Of a stretch of DNA of 64,000 nucleotides, positions 8,291 to 16,541 are shown one piece after another. How positions within the stretch are numbered: the stretch's first letter is position 1; every line of letters begins with the position of its first letter. The stretch lies in NCBI RefSeq assembly GCF_003287355.1, contig NZ_QMIM01000018.1, positions 36,624 to 100,623 on the forward strand, given 5' to 3'. The position numbers and the translations under genes are program-made. The DNA is from Halorubrum sp. 48-1-W. GTDB lineage: Archaea; Halobacteriota; Halobacteria; Halobacteriales; Haloferacaceae. A model generated the notes under the pieces. The model was not told the origin of the DNA, made no database searches, and worked only from the letters and a program-made list of their open reading frames with translations.

Positions 8291-9655
8291 CTACAGGAGA
8301 CCGGGGTCCTCGTCGCGCCGCTGGAGCCACACGAACTCGCCCGAGTCGAACGCGAACGCCACGGTCTCCCCGTTTATCCACCCGTCGAGGACGGCCTCGG
8401 GCGGGGCCGAAACATCCAGCTCCCGCGTCCACACCCGGCCGTCCGCGTCGACCGCGACCGCCTCGCCGTCCCGGCCGACGTAGTACGCTCGCCCCCCGTC
8501 GACGACGAGGGATCGGTGGCGCTCTGCGCCGGGAGCCCCTCCCGCGCGCCACAGCGGATCGCCGGACCGCCGGTCGAGGACCCGGGTCTCACCCCGACTC
8601 ACGACGGCGACGCGGTCCCCGATCGGTCGCAGTGGGACGCGTCCGTCCCCGACGTCGGTCCGCCACGCCTCCTCGCCGTTCGGGCGGGAGCGCGCGACGA
8701 CCGCCTCGCCGTCGCGACACAGGACCAGGTCGCCGTCGACCGCGAGCAATGGGCGGGTTTCGGTCTCGTACCGCCACCGACGGGACCCGTCCGGCGCAAG
8801 CGCGACGACCGTCTCGCCCGCGACGGCGACGACCCCGTCGGGACCGGCCGGTCCCCCGCCCCACAGACCGACGACGGGGCCGGACGGGTCGAGCGAGTCG
8901 GACAGGTCGACCGTCCACGCCACGCGGCCCTCGCGAACGGCGACCACTTCGGCGTCGACCGCGACGTACGCGCCGTGAGCGTCGGCCGCGATCGGGCGAG
9001 CGGCGTCCGGCTCGTCGGAATCCGGCCGGTCTTCGTCCGATCCGTCCGCGTCCGATCCGCCCGCGTCCGTCGGCTCCGCGGTCACGTCGGCGAGCGACGC
9101 CCGCCAGTCGGGCGTGTCGACCCGCCGGGAGGGGCCGTCCCCGTCGTCCATTCGTCCCCCGTCGTCCATTCGTTCCCCGTCGTCCGTCCCGTTTCCGTCG
9201 TCCGTCCCGTTTCCGTCGTCCGTCCCGTTTCCATCGCCCGTCCCGTTTCCGTCGTCCGCGTCGGCTGTGCCGTCCTCGTTCGCCATCGTCCCCGACCCGT
9301 CCGGCGGCGTGATCGCGACGACGCCGCCGAGCTCGCGGAGGTACACCCGGTCGGTCGTCGGGCCAGCCGCCACCCCGACGCTACGCTCCGCGTGTCGGAA
9401 CGACCACCGCAGGTCCGCGTCGCGGTCGACCACGTCGACGGCGGTGCGCTCGCCCTCGAACGGCGAGTCACCCGACTCGGCGAACACGATCCGGTCCCCG
9501 GTCGTCGCGTGGCCGTGCCAGCCGGCCATGAAGACGCTTGCCCCGCCCACGAACTCCGTCCGTCGAACGTCGCCGCCGCCGTAGGCGTACCCGCAGCCGG
9601 CGAGCGCCGCGGTCGTCCCCGTCGCGAGCGTAGCGAGGAGCGTCCGGCGGTTCAT
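8291..9655 (-). CDS. Tat lipoprotein with PQQ-like beta-propeller
   Basis: 454 residues. The N-terminus MNRRTLLATLATG followed by AALAGC combines a twin-arginine signal with a lipobox, so the mature protein should be a membrane-anchored lipoprotein on the cell surface. The rest consists of PQQ-type blades recognised by W-containing repeats such as LRWSFRHAE, VAWTVDLSD, RRWRYETET and DPLWRAGG. A disordered insertion at about residues 120-190 carries tandem DDGNGT and DDGxRM units, then an Asp/Ser-rich stretch, splitting the propeller after its first blades. The start overlaps the stop of the upstream HtpX-like gene by ATGA, implying coupled translation. Ligand unknown. It could assist folding of exported proteins or bind an exported substrate. 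Confidence 0.8.
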   Translation of the reverse strand: MNRRTLLATLATGTTAALAGCGYAYGGGDVRRTEFVGGASVFMAGWHGHATTGDRIVFAESGDSPFEGERTAVDVVDRDADLRWSFRHAERSVGVAAGPTTDRVYLRELGGVVAITPPDGSGTMANEDGTADADDGNGTGDGNGTDDGNGTDDGNGTDDGERMDDGGRMDDGDGPSRRVDTPDWRASLADVTAEPTDAGGSDADGSDEDRPDSDEPDAARPIAADAHGAYVAVDAEVVAVREGRVAWTVDLSDSLDPSGPVVGLWGGGPAGPDGVVAVAGETVVALAPDGSRRWRYETETRPLLAVDGDLVLCRDGEAVVARSRPNGEEAWRTDVGDGRVPLRPIGDRVAVVSRGETRVLDRRSGDPLWRAGGAPGAERHRSLVVDGGRAYYVGRDGEAVAVDADGRVWTRELDVSAPPEAVLDGWINGETVAFAFDSGEFVWLQRRDEDPGLL

Positions 9656-10674
9656 TCGAGCTCCCCCGCCATCTCGCGGAGCCGGTCGATCCGGTCTGCC
9701 GTCGGCGGGTGGGTGGCCGGGAAGACGTCCGTCGACACCAGCTCCGCGTCGGTGAACGCCCGACCCTCGAGCGGCGCGACGTACAGCGCCTCCGCGCCGC
9801 CGTCGAGCGACCGGAGGTCGCGGTCGGGAACGTCGGCCATCCGGTCGTCGAGTTTCCGGAGCGCGCTCGCGAGTGCGGTCGGATCGCCCGTGATCGCCGC
9901 CGCGCCCCGGTCGGCCGTGTACTCGCGGTACCGCGAGAGCACCCGGTGGACGAGCACGCTCGCTGCCCAGAAGGTCGCCGAGACCGCCAGCGTGACGAGG
10001 GCGGTGACGATCAGGACGAGCAGTGCCTTCGCCGCACCGTCGCCGCGGTTCCGCGACCCGCCGCCGTGACCCATCGCCCGTGCGACCCCGTAGAGGACGT
10101 ACGCGGTCGCGACCGCGAGGTAGTAAGTGACCGTCGGCAACAGCCACGCCACGGTCATCACGGTGGCGTCGTCGTTGGCAACGTGTGAGACCTCGTGGGC
10201 GAGGGTCGCCTCGAGCTCCCGGTCGTCGAGCGTCTCGAGCAGTCCGGTGGTGACGACGACGGCCGCGCCGCGGGGCCCCTGGACCGCCATCGCGTTCGGC
10301 GCGTCGTTGTGGGTGACCGCGACCTCCGGCGGGTCGATGTCGGCGGCCTGCGCCAGCCGGGTGACGCGTGCGTGGAGGTCGGGGTACTCGTCGGCGTCGA
10401 CGCGACGGGCCCCGACGCTACCGAGCACGACGTCGGGTCCCTTCCAGACGTGAAGCGCCAGCCCGCCGGCGACGACGACGACCGCGAAGAGCGGGTCGAC
10501 GTACACCCGGCCGTGGTAGGGACCTGCGCCCTGTGACTCGAAAAGCGGGATCAGGACCGCGTTCGTCACGAACACGAACGTGTAGATGAACGCGAACGGG
10601 AGGACGACGACCAGTCCGGTCGCGATCAGGACGCGACGCCGGAGGCTGGGGTCCTCGGGGAGGGCGGAGGGCAT
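9652..10674 (-). CDS. HtpX-like M48 family zinc metalloprotease
   Basis: 340 residues with two N-terminal membrane helices (about 12-35 and 55-75), then the zinc-binding catalytic helix LEATLAHEVSHVAND at about residue 158, two more hydrophobic segments (about 175-200 and 225-250), and a Glu-containing third-ligand region near YREYTADRGAAA. This is the layout of HtpX, a membrane protease that degrades damaged or misfolded membrane proteins. The downstream propeller lipoprotein overlaps it by 4 nt and may be its partner or client-binding companion, which is inference. Haloarchaea usually carry several HtpX paralogues. Confidence 0.88.
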   Translation of the reverse strand: MPSALPEDPSLRRRVLIATGLVVVLPFAFIYTFVFVTNAVLIPLFESQGAGPYHGRVYVDPLFAVVVVAGGLALHVWKGPDVVLGSVGARRVDADEYPDLHARVTRLAQAADIDPPEVAVTHNDAPNAMAVQGPRGAAVVVTTGLLETLDDRELEATLAHEVSHVANDDATVMTVAWLLPTVTYYLAVATAYVLYGVARAMGHGGGSRNRGDGAAKALLVLIVTALVTLAVSATFWAASVLVHRVLSRYREYTADRGAAAITGDPTALASALRKLDDRMADVPDRDLRSLDGGAEALYVAPLEGRAFTDAELVSTDVFPATHPPTADRIDRLREMAGELE

Positions 10675-10770
10675 CGCTCGTGCGTTTCGAACGGAACGGC
10701 AAAAATCCCCGGTGAGGCGAGCGGCGAGTACGCCGGCGGGCTCGACCGGACCGTATGTCCGGCCGACGCC

Positions 10771-11769
10771 CTACGCGACCGGCGTCCGTTCGACGACGGT
10801 TCCGTTCACGGTCGGGTACTGCTCGACGATCTCGCCCTCGGCGAGGTCGCCGTCCTCGACCATCTCCTCTAAGAGCCACCAGGCGACCTCGACGTGGTTC
10901 GTCTTGACCGTGTAGAACTCCTCGGGGACGCCGAGCGCCTCGAAATGCTCGGGGTCGGCGAACGCCTTCCCGTAGACGAGCGTGCCGTCGTCGGTGACCT
11001 CGTCGAACTCGCGGCGGACGTTCCGAGCCATCCGCTTGAGGCGGTTACGGTGCTGGGCGGCGTCTTTGAACACCGACGTACAGAAGTACACCTTCTCGTG
11101 GGAGGCCATCTCCTCGACGATCGCGGCGTCCTTCGACCCCTCGACGGCGGACATGTGGCCCTCCTGAAGCTCGAATCCCTCCGCTTGCATACGACGGTAG
11201 TTGCCGTCGCTCATCTCGAACTCGTTGACGTTACAGAACTCCGCCGCGCCCTCGTCCAAGAACTCCAAGAACTCCGGCTCCGCGCGAATTCCCGGGATCT
11301 CGAAGGCGGGCGTGAGCCCCTCCTCGCGGGCGACGTACAGGATCTCTTCCCACTCGGTGCCGTGCATGTCGCCCCACAGCTCCAGGGGCGGGTGGAAGCG
11401 GATCTCGTCGAGACCGGCCTCGCTGAGCCGGCGCATGTTCTCGCGGCCGCCCGTGATCCCGGTGTAGAGGTGCGTGTGGTGGTCCTCGCCGAACTCGTCT
11501 TTCAGCAGTTCGAGGTACCGCGTCGTCTTCGCCATCGCCTCCTGTGGCTCCCCGCCCGTGATCGAGGTGCCGAGCGCGCTCATCCGTTTGGCCTCCTCGA
11601 TCACGTCCTCGTCGGACTCCACCCTCCGCTCGTTGGCGTACACGTCCGTGACGTTCTTCCGGTTCTCCCCCAGGGGGCAGTAGAAACAGTCCCGCTGGTC
11701 GCAGTAGCCGTAGACGAAGAGCACCATCTTCCCGCCCTTGGCGCACTGTTCACAGCCCTTGGAGATCAT
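10771..11769 (-). CDS. COG2108-type radical SAM protein
   Basis: 332 residues. The N-terminus holds C6-x2-C9, then a cluster motif at C23, C28 and C31 (YGYCDQRDCFYC). This is CX4CX2C rather than the usual CX3CX2C. STSITGGEPQEA-like sequence (LGTSITGGEPQ) supplies the GGE loop that binds the SAM amino group. The remainder follows a TIM-barrel pattern (IRFHPPLELWG, PAFEIPGIRAEPEF, FCNVNEFEMSD). It resembles the uncharacterised archaeal family related to pyruvate formate-lyase activase. Both neighbours are transcribed away or separately, so context gives no substrate. The radical SAM assignment is strong; the reaction is unknown. Confidence 0.8.
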   Translation of the reverse strand: MISKGCEQCAKGGKMVLFVYGYCDQRDCFYCPLGENRKNVTDVYANERRVESDEDVIEEAKRMSALGTSITGGEPQEAMAKTTRYLELLKDEFGEDHHTHLYTGITGGRENMRRLSEAGLDEIRFHPPLELWGDMHGTEWEEILYVAREEGLTPAFEIPGIRAEPEFLEFLDEGAAEFCNVNEFEMSDGNYRRMQAEGFELQEGHMSAVEGSKDAAIVEEMASHEKVYFCTSVFKDAAQHRNRLKRMARNVRREFDEVTDDGTLVYGKAFADPEHFEALGVPEEFYTVKTNHVEVAWWLLEEMVEDGDLAEGEIVEQYPTVNGTVVERTPVA

Positions 11770-11912
11770 CTACGCCCCTATACCGCCCGTGGCCTCAAAA
11801 AGCGTCCGAACTCCGCACGCCCGGGAGAGCCGTTCTCACGGGGGCCGGAGTCGCGGGGGCCGACCCGGTCGCGGACACAAGATATGTACCTCCGGCCCGT
11901 CGAACGGGGGAC

Positions 11913-12629
11913 ATGGATCGACCGTCGAACGACGAGGAGACGCGAGACGACGCCCCGCGGACCACGGACGCTTCGATCACTCGTCGGCGAGCGCTCGCCG
12001 TCGGAGGCGCGCTCGGGATCGCCGGGCTCGCGGGCTGTACCGCGCTCGACGTCGTGACCGGGGATCCGGCCGAGTTCGAGGCCGGCACCGCGACGGTGGC
12101 CGACGCGACCCTCGACGAGAGCGGGTACGAACTCAACGAGGTCTCCGAGCAGTCGGTGTCCCGGGAGGTCGAGGTGGTCGGGACGACCCGGGAGGTTCGG
12201 GTGATCAACCGGGTCGCGGAGTACGACAAGGCCGTCGAGGTGCTCGGCGAGCGCTACCAGGCGGCGGTGTTCGCGGTCCTCGCGACGCCGCGGATCGAGG
12301 TGCTCGGACGGGCGGTCAACCCCATCGGCGACCTCGACGCCGAGGAGCGTGTGGAGCTGATCGCGGAGCGGTACGAGAACGTCGGCTCGCTCGAACGGGG
12401 GTCCGAGTACACCACGACCGTTCTCGACACGGACGCCGACGTGGTCGTACACACCGCCGACGGCGAGATCGAGGGGACGGGCGTGAGCACCGAGTTCGAG
12501 TTCCACGTCGCCGAGGCGGTCGAGGCAGGCGACGACTACGTCGTCCCGATGGCCGCCTTCCCCGCGTCGTTCGGGGACGGCGAGGACGTCCGCCGGATGT
12601 TGAACGGGATCGAACACGACCCGGCGTAG
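11913..12629 (+). CDS. Tat lipoprotein, DUF6517-like
   Basis: 238 residues. TRRRALAVGGALGIAGLAGC at about residues 23-42 is a twin-arginine signal ending in a lipobox, preceded by a hydrophilic 20-residue extension. The mature domain has the features I associate with haloarchaeal DUF6517: YELNEVSEQSVSREVEV, VRVINRVAEYDK, an AAVFAVLATPRIEVLGR segment and VELIAERYENVG. Function unknown, and no enzyme motif is visible. It stands alone between a radical SAM gene and a hydrolase on the other strand. Confidence 0.7.
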   Translation: MDRPSNDEETRDDAPRTTDASITRRRALAVGGALGIAGLAGCTALDVVTGDPAEFEAGTATVADATLDESGYELNEVSEQSVSREVEVVGTTREVRVINRVAEYDKAVEVLGERYQAAVFAVLATPRIEVLGRAVNPIGDLDAEERVELIAERYENVGSLERGSEYTTTVLDTDADVVVHTADGEIEGTGVSTEFEFHVAEAVEAGDDYVVPMAAFPASFGDGEDVRRMLNGIEHDPA

Positions 12630-12686
12630 CGACTGCGTCGGAACGACGGCTCGTCACGGGAACGCACGACGTCAGCCGTGGGTCAC

Positions 12687-13742
12687 TTACTCGGCCAGCC
12701 CGAACACGTCTCGCGGGTTCTCGTACACGACGGTGCGGATGTCGTCGACGTCGACCCCGTAGCGGTACAGCTCGAACATCGCCCGCTTCACGGCGTAGGG
12801 GTCGGTCCGGAGCACGTTCGCGCAGTCGGTGTCGATCGTGATCCGGTTGGGACCGTACTCGTCGATGGCGTTCGCCACGTCGACGGCGTCGACGCCGATC
12901 AGCCACGAGTGGCCGATCGTGAAGCTCAGGTAGCAGTCCGTCTCCTCCATCAGGTACGCGGTGTTGTTCGTGTCCGCGTGGGAGGCCACGACGCGGTCCT
13001 CGTCGAGGCCGGCGTCTCGTACAGCCTCGATGTCGCGTTTCACCGCCTCCAGTGCCGGATTATCGCCCTCGAGGACGGGATCCGCGCCGAGTCCCGCGTT
13101 CTTCTCGTAGCCCGGCGTGACGCCGAGCCCGTCGCGGTACGACCGTTTCGGCTCGCCGGACGTGTTCGGCGTGTGGAGGAGGACCGGGAGGCCGTGGTCG
13201 GCGGCGATCTCCATCTGTGCTTGGACGACGGCCTGCTGTTCGTCGACGTCCCACCGTTCGACGTGCTGGCTCGGCGTCACGCCGGTCTCGCCGACGGCGA
13301 CGACCTCCTCGAGCGCGCAGTAGTCGTCCATCGTTGCGAGCAGGTCGTCGGGCGCTTCGATCCGGACGCCGGTGTGGATCCCGAGCCCCAGTTTCGCCTC
13401 GAAGAAGTGGTTCCGCTCGATCGCGGTCCGGCGGTTGATCGCGTCGTCCCACAGGAAGCGGACGTCGCTCGCCTCCACCGGCTTGTACGGAGTCCAGTGG
13501 TACCCGGAGGCGACCATCATCATCGACCGACAGCCGGAGAGCGCGTAGCGTTCGCGGTCGCTCCACGAGAGCGTGTGCGCGTGGTTGTGGGGATCGATCC
13601 AGGGGAGGTTGAGGAGTTCCGTCGGGAGGTCGAGGTCGGATCCGCGATCGAGGTCGGATCCGCGATCGAGGTCGGATCCGCGATCGAGGTCAGCGAGACG
13701 GTCTGCGTCCGTGGGTCGTGCGGTGGGGTAGCGTCGGCTCAT
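12687..13742 (-). CDS. TatD-like metal-dependent hydrolase
   Basis: 351 residues. An amidohydrolase-type TIM barrel is indicated by WIDPHNHAH (metal-binding HxH), VAVGETGVTPSQHVERW (Glu ligand), LPVLLHTPNTSG (His), VASHADTNN (His) and ITIDTDCANVL (Asp), in the order seen in TatD nucleases. The N-terminal 40 residues hold three perfect DLDRGS repeats, coded by an 18-bp tandem repeat, and look disordered. TatD relatives act as 3'-5' exonucleases or deacylases. The substrate here is not evident. Confidence 0.8.
   Translation of the reverse strand: MSRRYPTARPTDADRLADLDRGSDLDRGSDLDRGSDLDLPTELLNLPWIDPHNHAHTLSWSDRERYALSGCRSMMMVASGYHWTPYKPVEASDVRFLWDDAINRRTAIERNHFFEAKLGLGIHTGVRIEAPDDLLATMDDYCALEEVVAVGETGVTPSQHVERWDVDEQQAVVQAQMEIAADHGLPVLLHTPNTSGEPKRSYRDGLGVTPGYEKNAGLGADPVLEGDNPALEAVKRDIEAVRDAGLDEDRVVASHADTNNTAYLMEETDCYLSFTIGHSWLIGVDAVDVANAIDEYGPNRITIDTDCANVLRTDPYAVKRAMFELYRYGVDVDDIRTVVYENPRDVFGLAE
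13632..13685. repeat. 18-bp x3 tandem repeat inside the TatD-like gene
   Basis: gaggtcggatccgcgatc occurs three times in a row without change and encodes three DLDRGS hexapeptides near the protein N-terminus. Identity at the DNA level points to recent expansion. Confidence 0.95.
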
Positions 13743-13807
13743 GCGTAGATCCCGTCGTCTACCGGGTTGTGTCCCCCCGTACTTAGCGTTTTACAGATTG
13801 GTAAAAC

Positions 13808-13816
13808 TTTATTATA
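13808..13816 (+). promoter_or_regulatory. TATA box of the Asp-box repeat gene
   Basis: tttattata lies about 25 nt before the ATG at 13837 in an otherwise G+C-rich region, giving a clear leaderless promoter. Confidence 0.7.
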
Positions 13817-13836
13817 CGGCCGAGTCACACACGGAT

Positions 13837-14883
13837 ATGCCACTGTTGATCGGGACGGACTCCGGTCTGTACCGAGCCGTCGACGTACCCTTCGACCGCG
13901 ACGACCTCGAGTTCGTCCTCGACTGCGGGGTCGTGACGGCCGTGACGTCGTGGGGCCACACCGACGGCGTGTTCGTCGCCTCCTCGACGGGCGCGTACCG
14001 CTCCCTCGATGGGGGCGAGACGTGGACCGACCTCGAGGTCCCGCTGGGGGACCGCTTCTGGCACGCCGGCACCAGCGAGGTGTGGTCGATCCTCGCGACC
14101 GCCGATGGGACCCTGTACGTCGGGACCAACGACCCCTACGTCTTCCGCTCGGTCGACGACGGCGAGACGTGGGTCGAAGCGAAGGGGTTCCGCGATCTCC
14201 CCTCCCGGGGTCACTGGGAGTCGCCGATCGACCCGCACTACGCCCGGTTGCGCGCGCTCGAGACGGTCCCCGGGCGTCCCGACCACCTGATCGCCGGGGT
14301 CGAGGCCGGCGGGATCCACGTCAGCCCCGACGGCGGACGGACGTGGACGGACCACCGCGACGCCATCGTCGACGACGTCCACCAGGTCCTCCCGGTCTCC
14401 GAGGACGTCTGGCTGGTGACGACCGGCTACCTCGATCACGACCTCGAGAACCTCGGGCTCGGCCACGCAGTGGGCGAGGGCGGGCTCTGGCGGACGACCG
14501 ACGCCGGCGAGTCGTTCGATCGGATCGACGTCGGCAACGACTTCTCGTACATCCGGCGCGTGTTCGTCCACGATGGCCGGGTGTTCTTCTGTGGCGGCGA
14601 GGAGGCGCCCCCCGCGTGGGTGAACGACGACCACGAGGTGGCGCTCTTCGAGTCGACGAACTTCGGCCGCGACTTCGAGCGGGTCCCGTTCCCGGGGGAG
14701 CCACACGAGATAGTCGAGACGTGGGCGGTCCACGACGGCGACGTGATCTGCGGCTCCGGCCTCTTCGACGTCCCCGACCAACGCGACGACGTCGAGGGAC
14801 GGGTCATGCGTCGCGCTACCGACGGAACCTACGAGACGGTCGGCCGCGTCGCCGCGAACGTCAGCCGGATCGAGGTGGTCTGA
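13837..14883 (+). CDS. Asp-box (BNR) repeat beta-propeller protein
   Basis: 348 residues without a signal peptide, so probably cytoplasmic. Asp-box motifs recur: SLDGGETW, SVDDGETW, SPDGGRTW, TTDAGESF. Each follows a strand such as LYVGTND or GVFVASSTG, as in sialidase- and Vps10-like propellers. The set of glycosidase active-site residues is not evident, so a catalytic role is doubtful. The ATG is fixed by a TATA box 25 nt upstream, with further in-frame sequence before it being noncoding. A DoxX-like membrane protein starts immediately after the stop codon, so the two form an operon. Confidence 0.78.
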   Translation: MPLLIGTDSGLYRAVDVPFDRDDLEFVLDCGVVTAVTSWGHTDGVFVASSTGAYRSLDGGETWTDLEVPLGDRFWHAGTSEVWSILATADGTLYVGTNDPYVFRSVDDGETWVEAKGFRDLPSRGHWESPIDPHYARLRALETVPGRPDHLIAGVEAGGIHVSPDGGRTWTDHRDAIVDDVHQVLPVSEDVWLVTTGYLDHDLENLGLGHAVGEGGLWRTTDAGESFDRIDVGNDFSYIRRVFVHDGRVFFCGGEEAPPAWVNDDHEVALFESTNFGRDFERVPFPGEPHEIVETWAVHDGDVICGSGLFDVPDQRDDVEGRVMRRATDGTYETVGRVAANVSRIEVV

Positions 14884-15303
14884 ATGGCCGGGGACGCCCC
14901 CGGGGAGTCGGACCCCGCCCGCGACCCGCCCTCGCTTCTGGGTCGGTCGCTGTACGGGGGTGTACTCGCGTACATGGCGGTCGACGGGTTCCGGAACAAC
15001 GACAAGCGTGTCGCGGTCGCCGAGGAGAAGGGCGTCCCGATGCCGGACGTCTTCGTTCCGTTCGTCACCGGGATGTTGCTCGTCGCCAACGTCGGGCTCG
15101 TCCTCTGGCGACTCCCGCGTACAGCGGCGGGTGCGATCGCCCTCTTTTTCGTCGGGACGACCCCGGTCATCCACGACTTCTGGAACATGGAGGGGAACGA
15201 GCGTCAAGGCAACGAGATCAACTTCCTGAAGAACCTCGCGCTGCTCGGTGCCGCGTTCGTCTTCCTCGACGCCGCGAGCGACGAGGACAGCGAAACGGAG
15301 TGA
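14884..15303 (+). CDS. DoxX-like small membrane protein
   Basis: 139 residues with about four hydrophobic segments: LYGGVLAYMAVDGF, FVPFVTGMLLVANVGLVLW, AGAIALFFVGTTPVIHDFW and LALLGAAFVFLD. The VIHDFWNMEG stretch after the third helix is a hallmark of the DoxX family. The ATG directly follows the TGA of the propeller gene. DoxX proteins are tied to redox processes at the membrane in some species, but no specific role can be inferred here. Confidence 0.75.
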   Translation: MAGDAPGESDPARDPPSLLGRSLYGGVLAYMAVDGFRNNDKRVAVAEEKGVPMPDVFVPFVTGMLLVANVGLVLWRLPRTAAGAIALFFVGTTPVIHDFWNMEGNERQGNEINFLKNLALLGAAFVFLDAASDEDSETE

Positions 15304-15495
15304 GGCCCGTTCGACGTCGACACCGGAGCGAAGCTCGATCGACGTCGCCGCGTCCGGTCGCCCGCGTCTGACGCAGTTGTTAAGTGAGAGGGGTGTGGAC
15401 AGTACCGTAATTCCCTGGACGGGCGTCGGGCGCTCGGGCCTACGGCATCGGATCACACACCACGTTCGGGAGAGAACACAGGATCGAAGGTCAGA

Positions 15496-16137
15496 ATGGG
15501 ACTGTTAACGAGCCTCAAAGACAGCATATCGCGGGTCACGGACGGGCTGTTCGCGGCCGACGAGCCCAAGCGTATCGGGATCTACGGGCCGCCGAACGCC
15601 GGGAAAACGACCCTCGCGAACCGTATCGCACGCGACTGGACCGGCGACGCCGTCGGGCCCGAGAGCCACATTCCCCACGAAACCAGGCGGGCCCGGCGGA
15701 AGGAGAACGTCGAGATCGAGCGGAACGGCCGGAAGGTCACGATCGACATCGTCGACACGCCGGGCGTGACGACGAAGGTCGACTACAAGGAGTTCCTCGA
15801 CCACGACATGGACAAGGAGGACGCGGTCCGTCGGTCCCGCGAAGCCACCGAGGGCGTCGCGGAGGCGATGCACTGGCTCCGCGAGGACGTCGACGGCGTC
15901 ATCTACGTGCTCGATTCCACGACCGACCCGTTCACGCAGGTGAACACGATGCTCATCGGGATCATCGAATCACAGGACCTCCCGGCGCTCATCCTCGCGA
16001 ACAAGACCGACCTCGCCGACTCGGACGTCCAGCAGATCGCCAACGCGTTCCCCCAACACGAGACGATCCCGCTGTCGGCGTTGGAGGGTGAGAACATGGA
16101 CGAAGTGTACACGAAGATCGCGGAGTACTTCGGATAA
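15496..16137 (+). CDS. oapA: Era-like GTPase OapA
   Basis: 213 residues with all main GTPase motifs: GIYGPPNAGKTTLANR (P-loop), DIVDTPGVTT (G3) and ILANKTDLAD (G4), with PLSALEGENM as G5. It heads a three-gene run in which each start overlaps the previous stop by one base (TAATG). The same trio lies beside the main replication origin in H. volcanii and was named oapABC. The cellular role is not settled. No orc1/cdc6 gene or origin repeat is seen next to it here. Confidence 0.88.
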   Translation: MGLLTSLKDSISRVTDGLFAADEPKRIGIYGPPNAGKTTLANRIARDWTGDAVGPESHIPHETRRARRKENVEIERNGRKVTIDIVDTPGVTTKVDYKEFLDHDMDKEDAVRRSREATEGVAEAMHWLREDVDGVIYVLDSTTDPFTQVNTMLIGIIESQDLPALILANKTDLADSDVQQIANAFPQHETIPLSALEGENMDEVYTKIAEYFG

Positions 16138-16541
16138 TGCCGGGCGCTACCCCAGACGTCGACGAGGGCGACGACCCCAACGACGGCGTCCGAATCGACA
16201 TGATAAGCGGGGCCCGGATGGAGGGACTCACGGGCATGGAGAAGATCCGGCTCATCCTCGACGGGGTCCGCGACGGCAACATCGTCATCTTAGAGGAGGG
16301 GCTCTCGCCGGACGAGGAGTCCAAACTCATCGAGGTGACGATGACCGAGATCAGCCCGGACGACTTCACCGGGATCGAGATCGAGACGTATCCCAAACCG
16401 GCGTCGGGCAACCAGAGCTTCCTGGACAAGCTGATGGGCCGTGAATCGACCCAGAAGCTCACCGTCATCGGCCCGGCCAACCGGATCGAGACGCTCCACA
16501 AGGACGAGAACCTCATCAGCACCCTCGTCTCCAGAAAATAA
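16137..16541 (+). CDS. oapB: DUF2073-family protein OapB
   Basis: 134 residues. The core IRLILDGVRDGNIVILEEGL followed by DEESKLIEVTMTEI is the conserved DUF2073 fold found almost always next to the Era-like GTPase in archaea. The start overlaps the oapA stop (TAATG) and the stop overlaps the oapC start, so the three are translationally coupled. No catalytic motif is visible. It probably binds the GTPase, which is inferred from context. Confidence 0.85.
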   Translation: MPGATPDVDEGDDPNDGVRIDMISGARMEGLTGMEKIRLILDGVRDGNIVILEEGLSPDEESKLIEVTMTEISPDDFTGIEIETYPKPASGNQSFLDKLMGRESTQKLTVIGPANRIETLHKDENLISTLVSRK

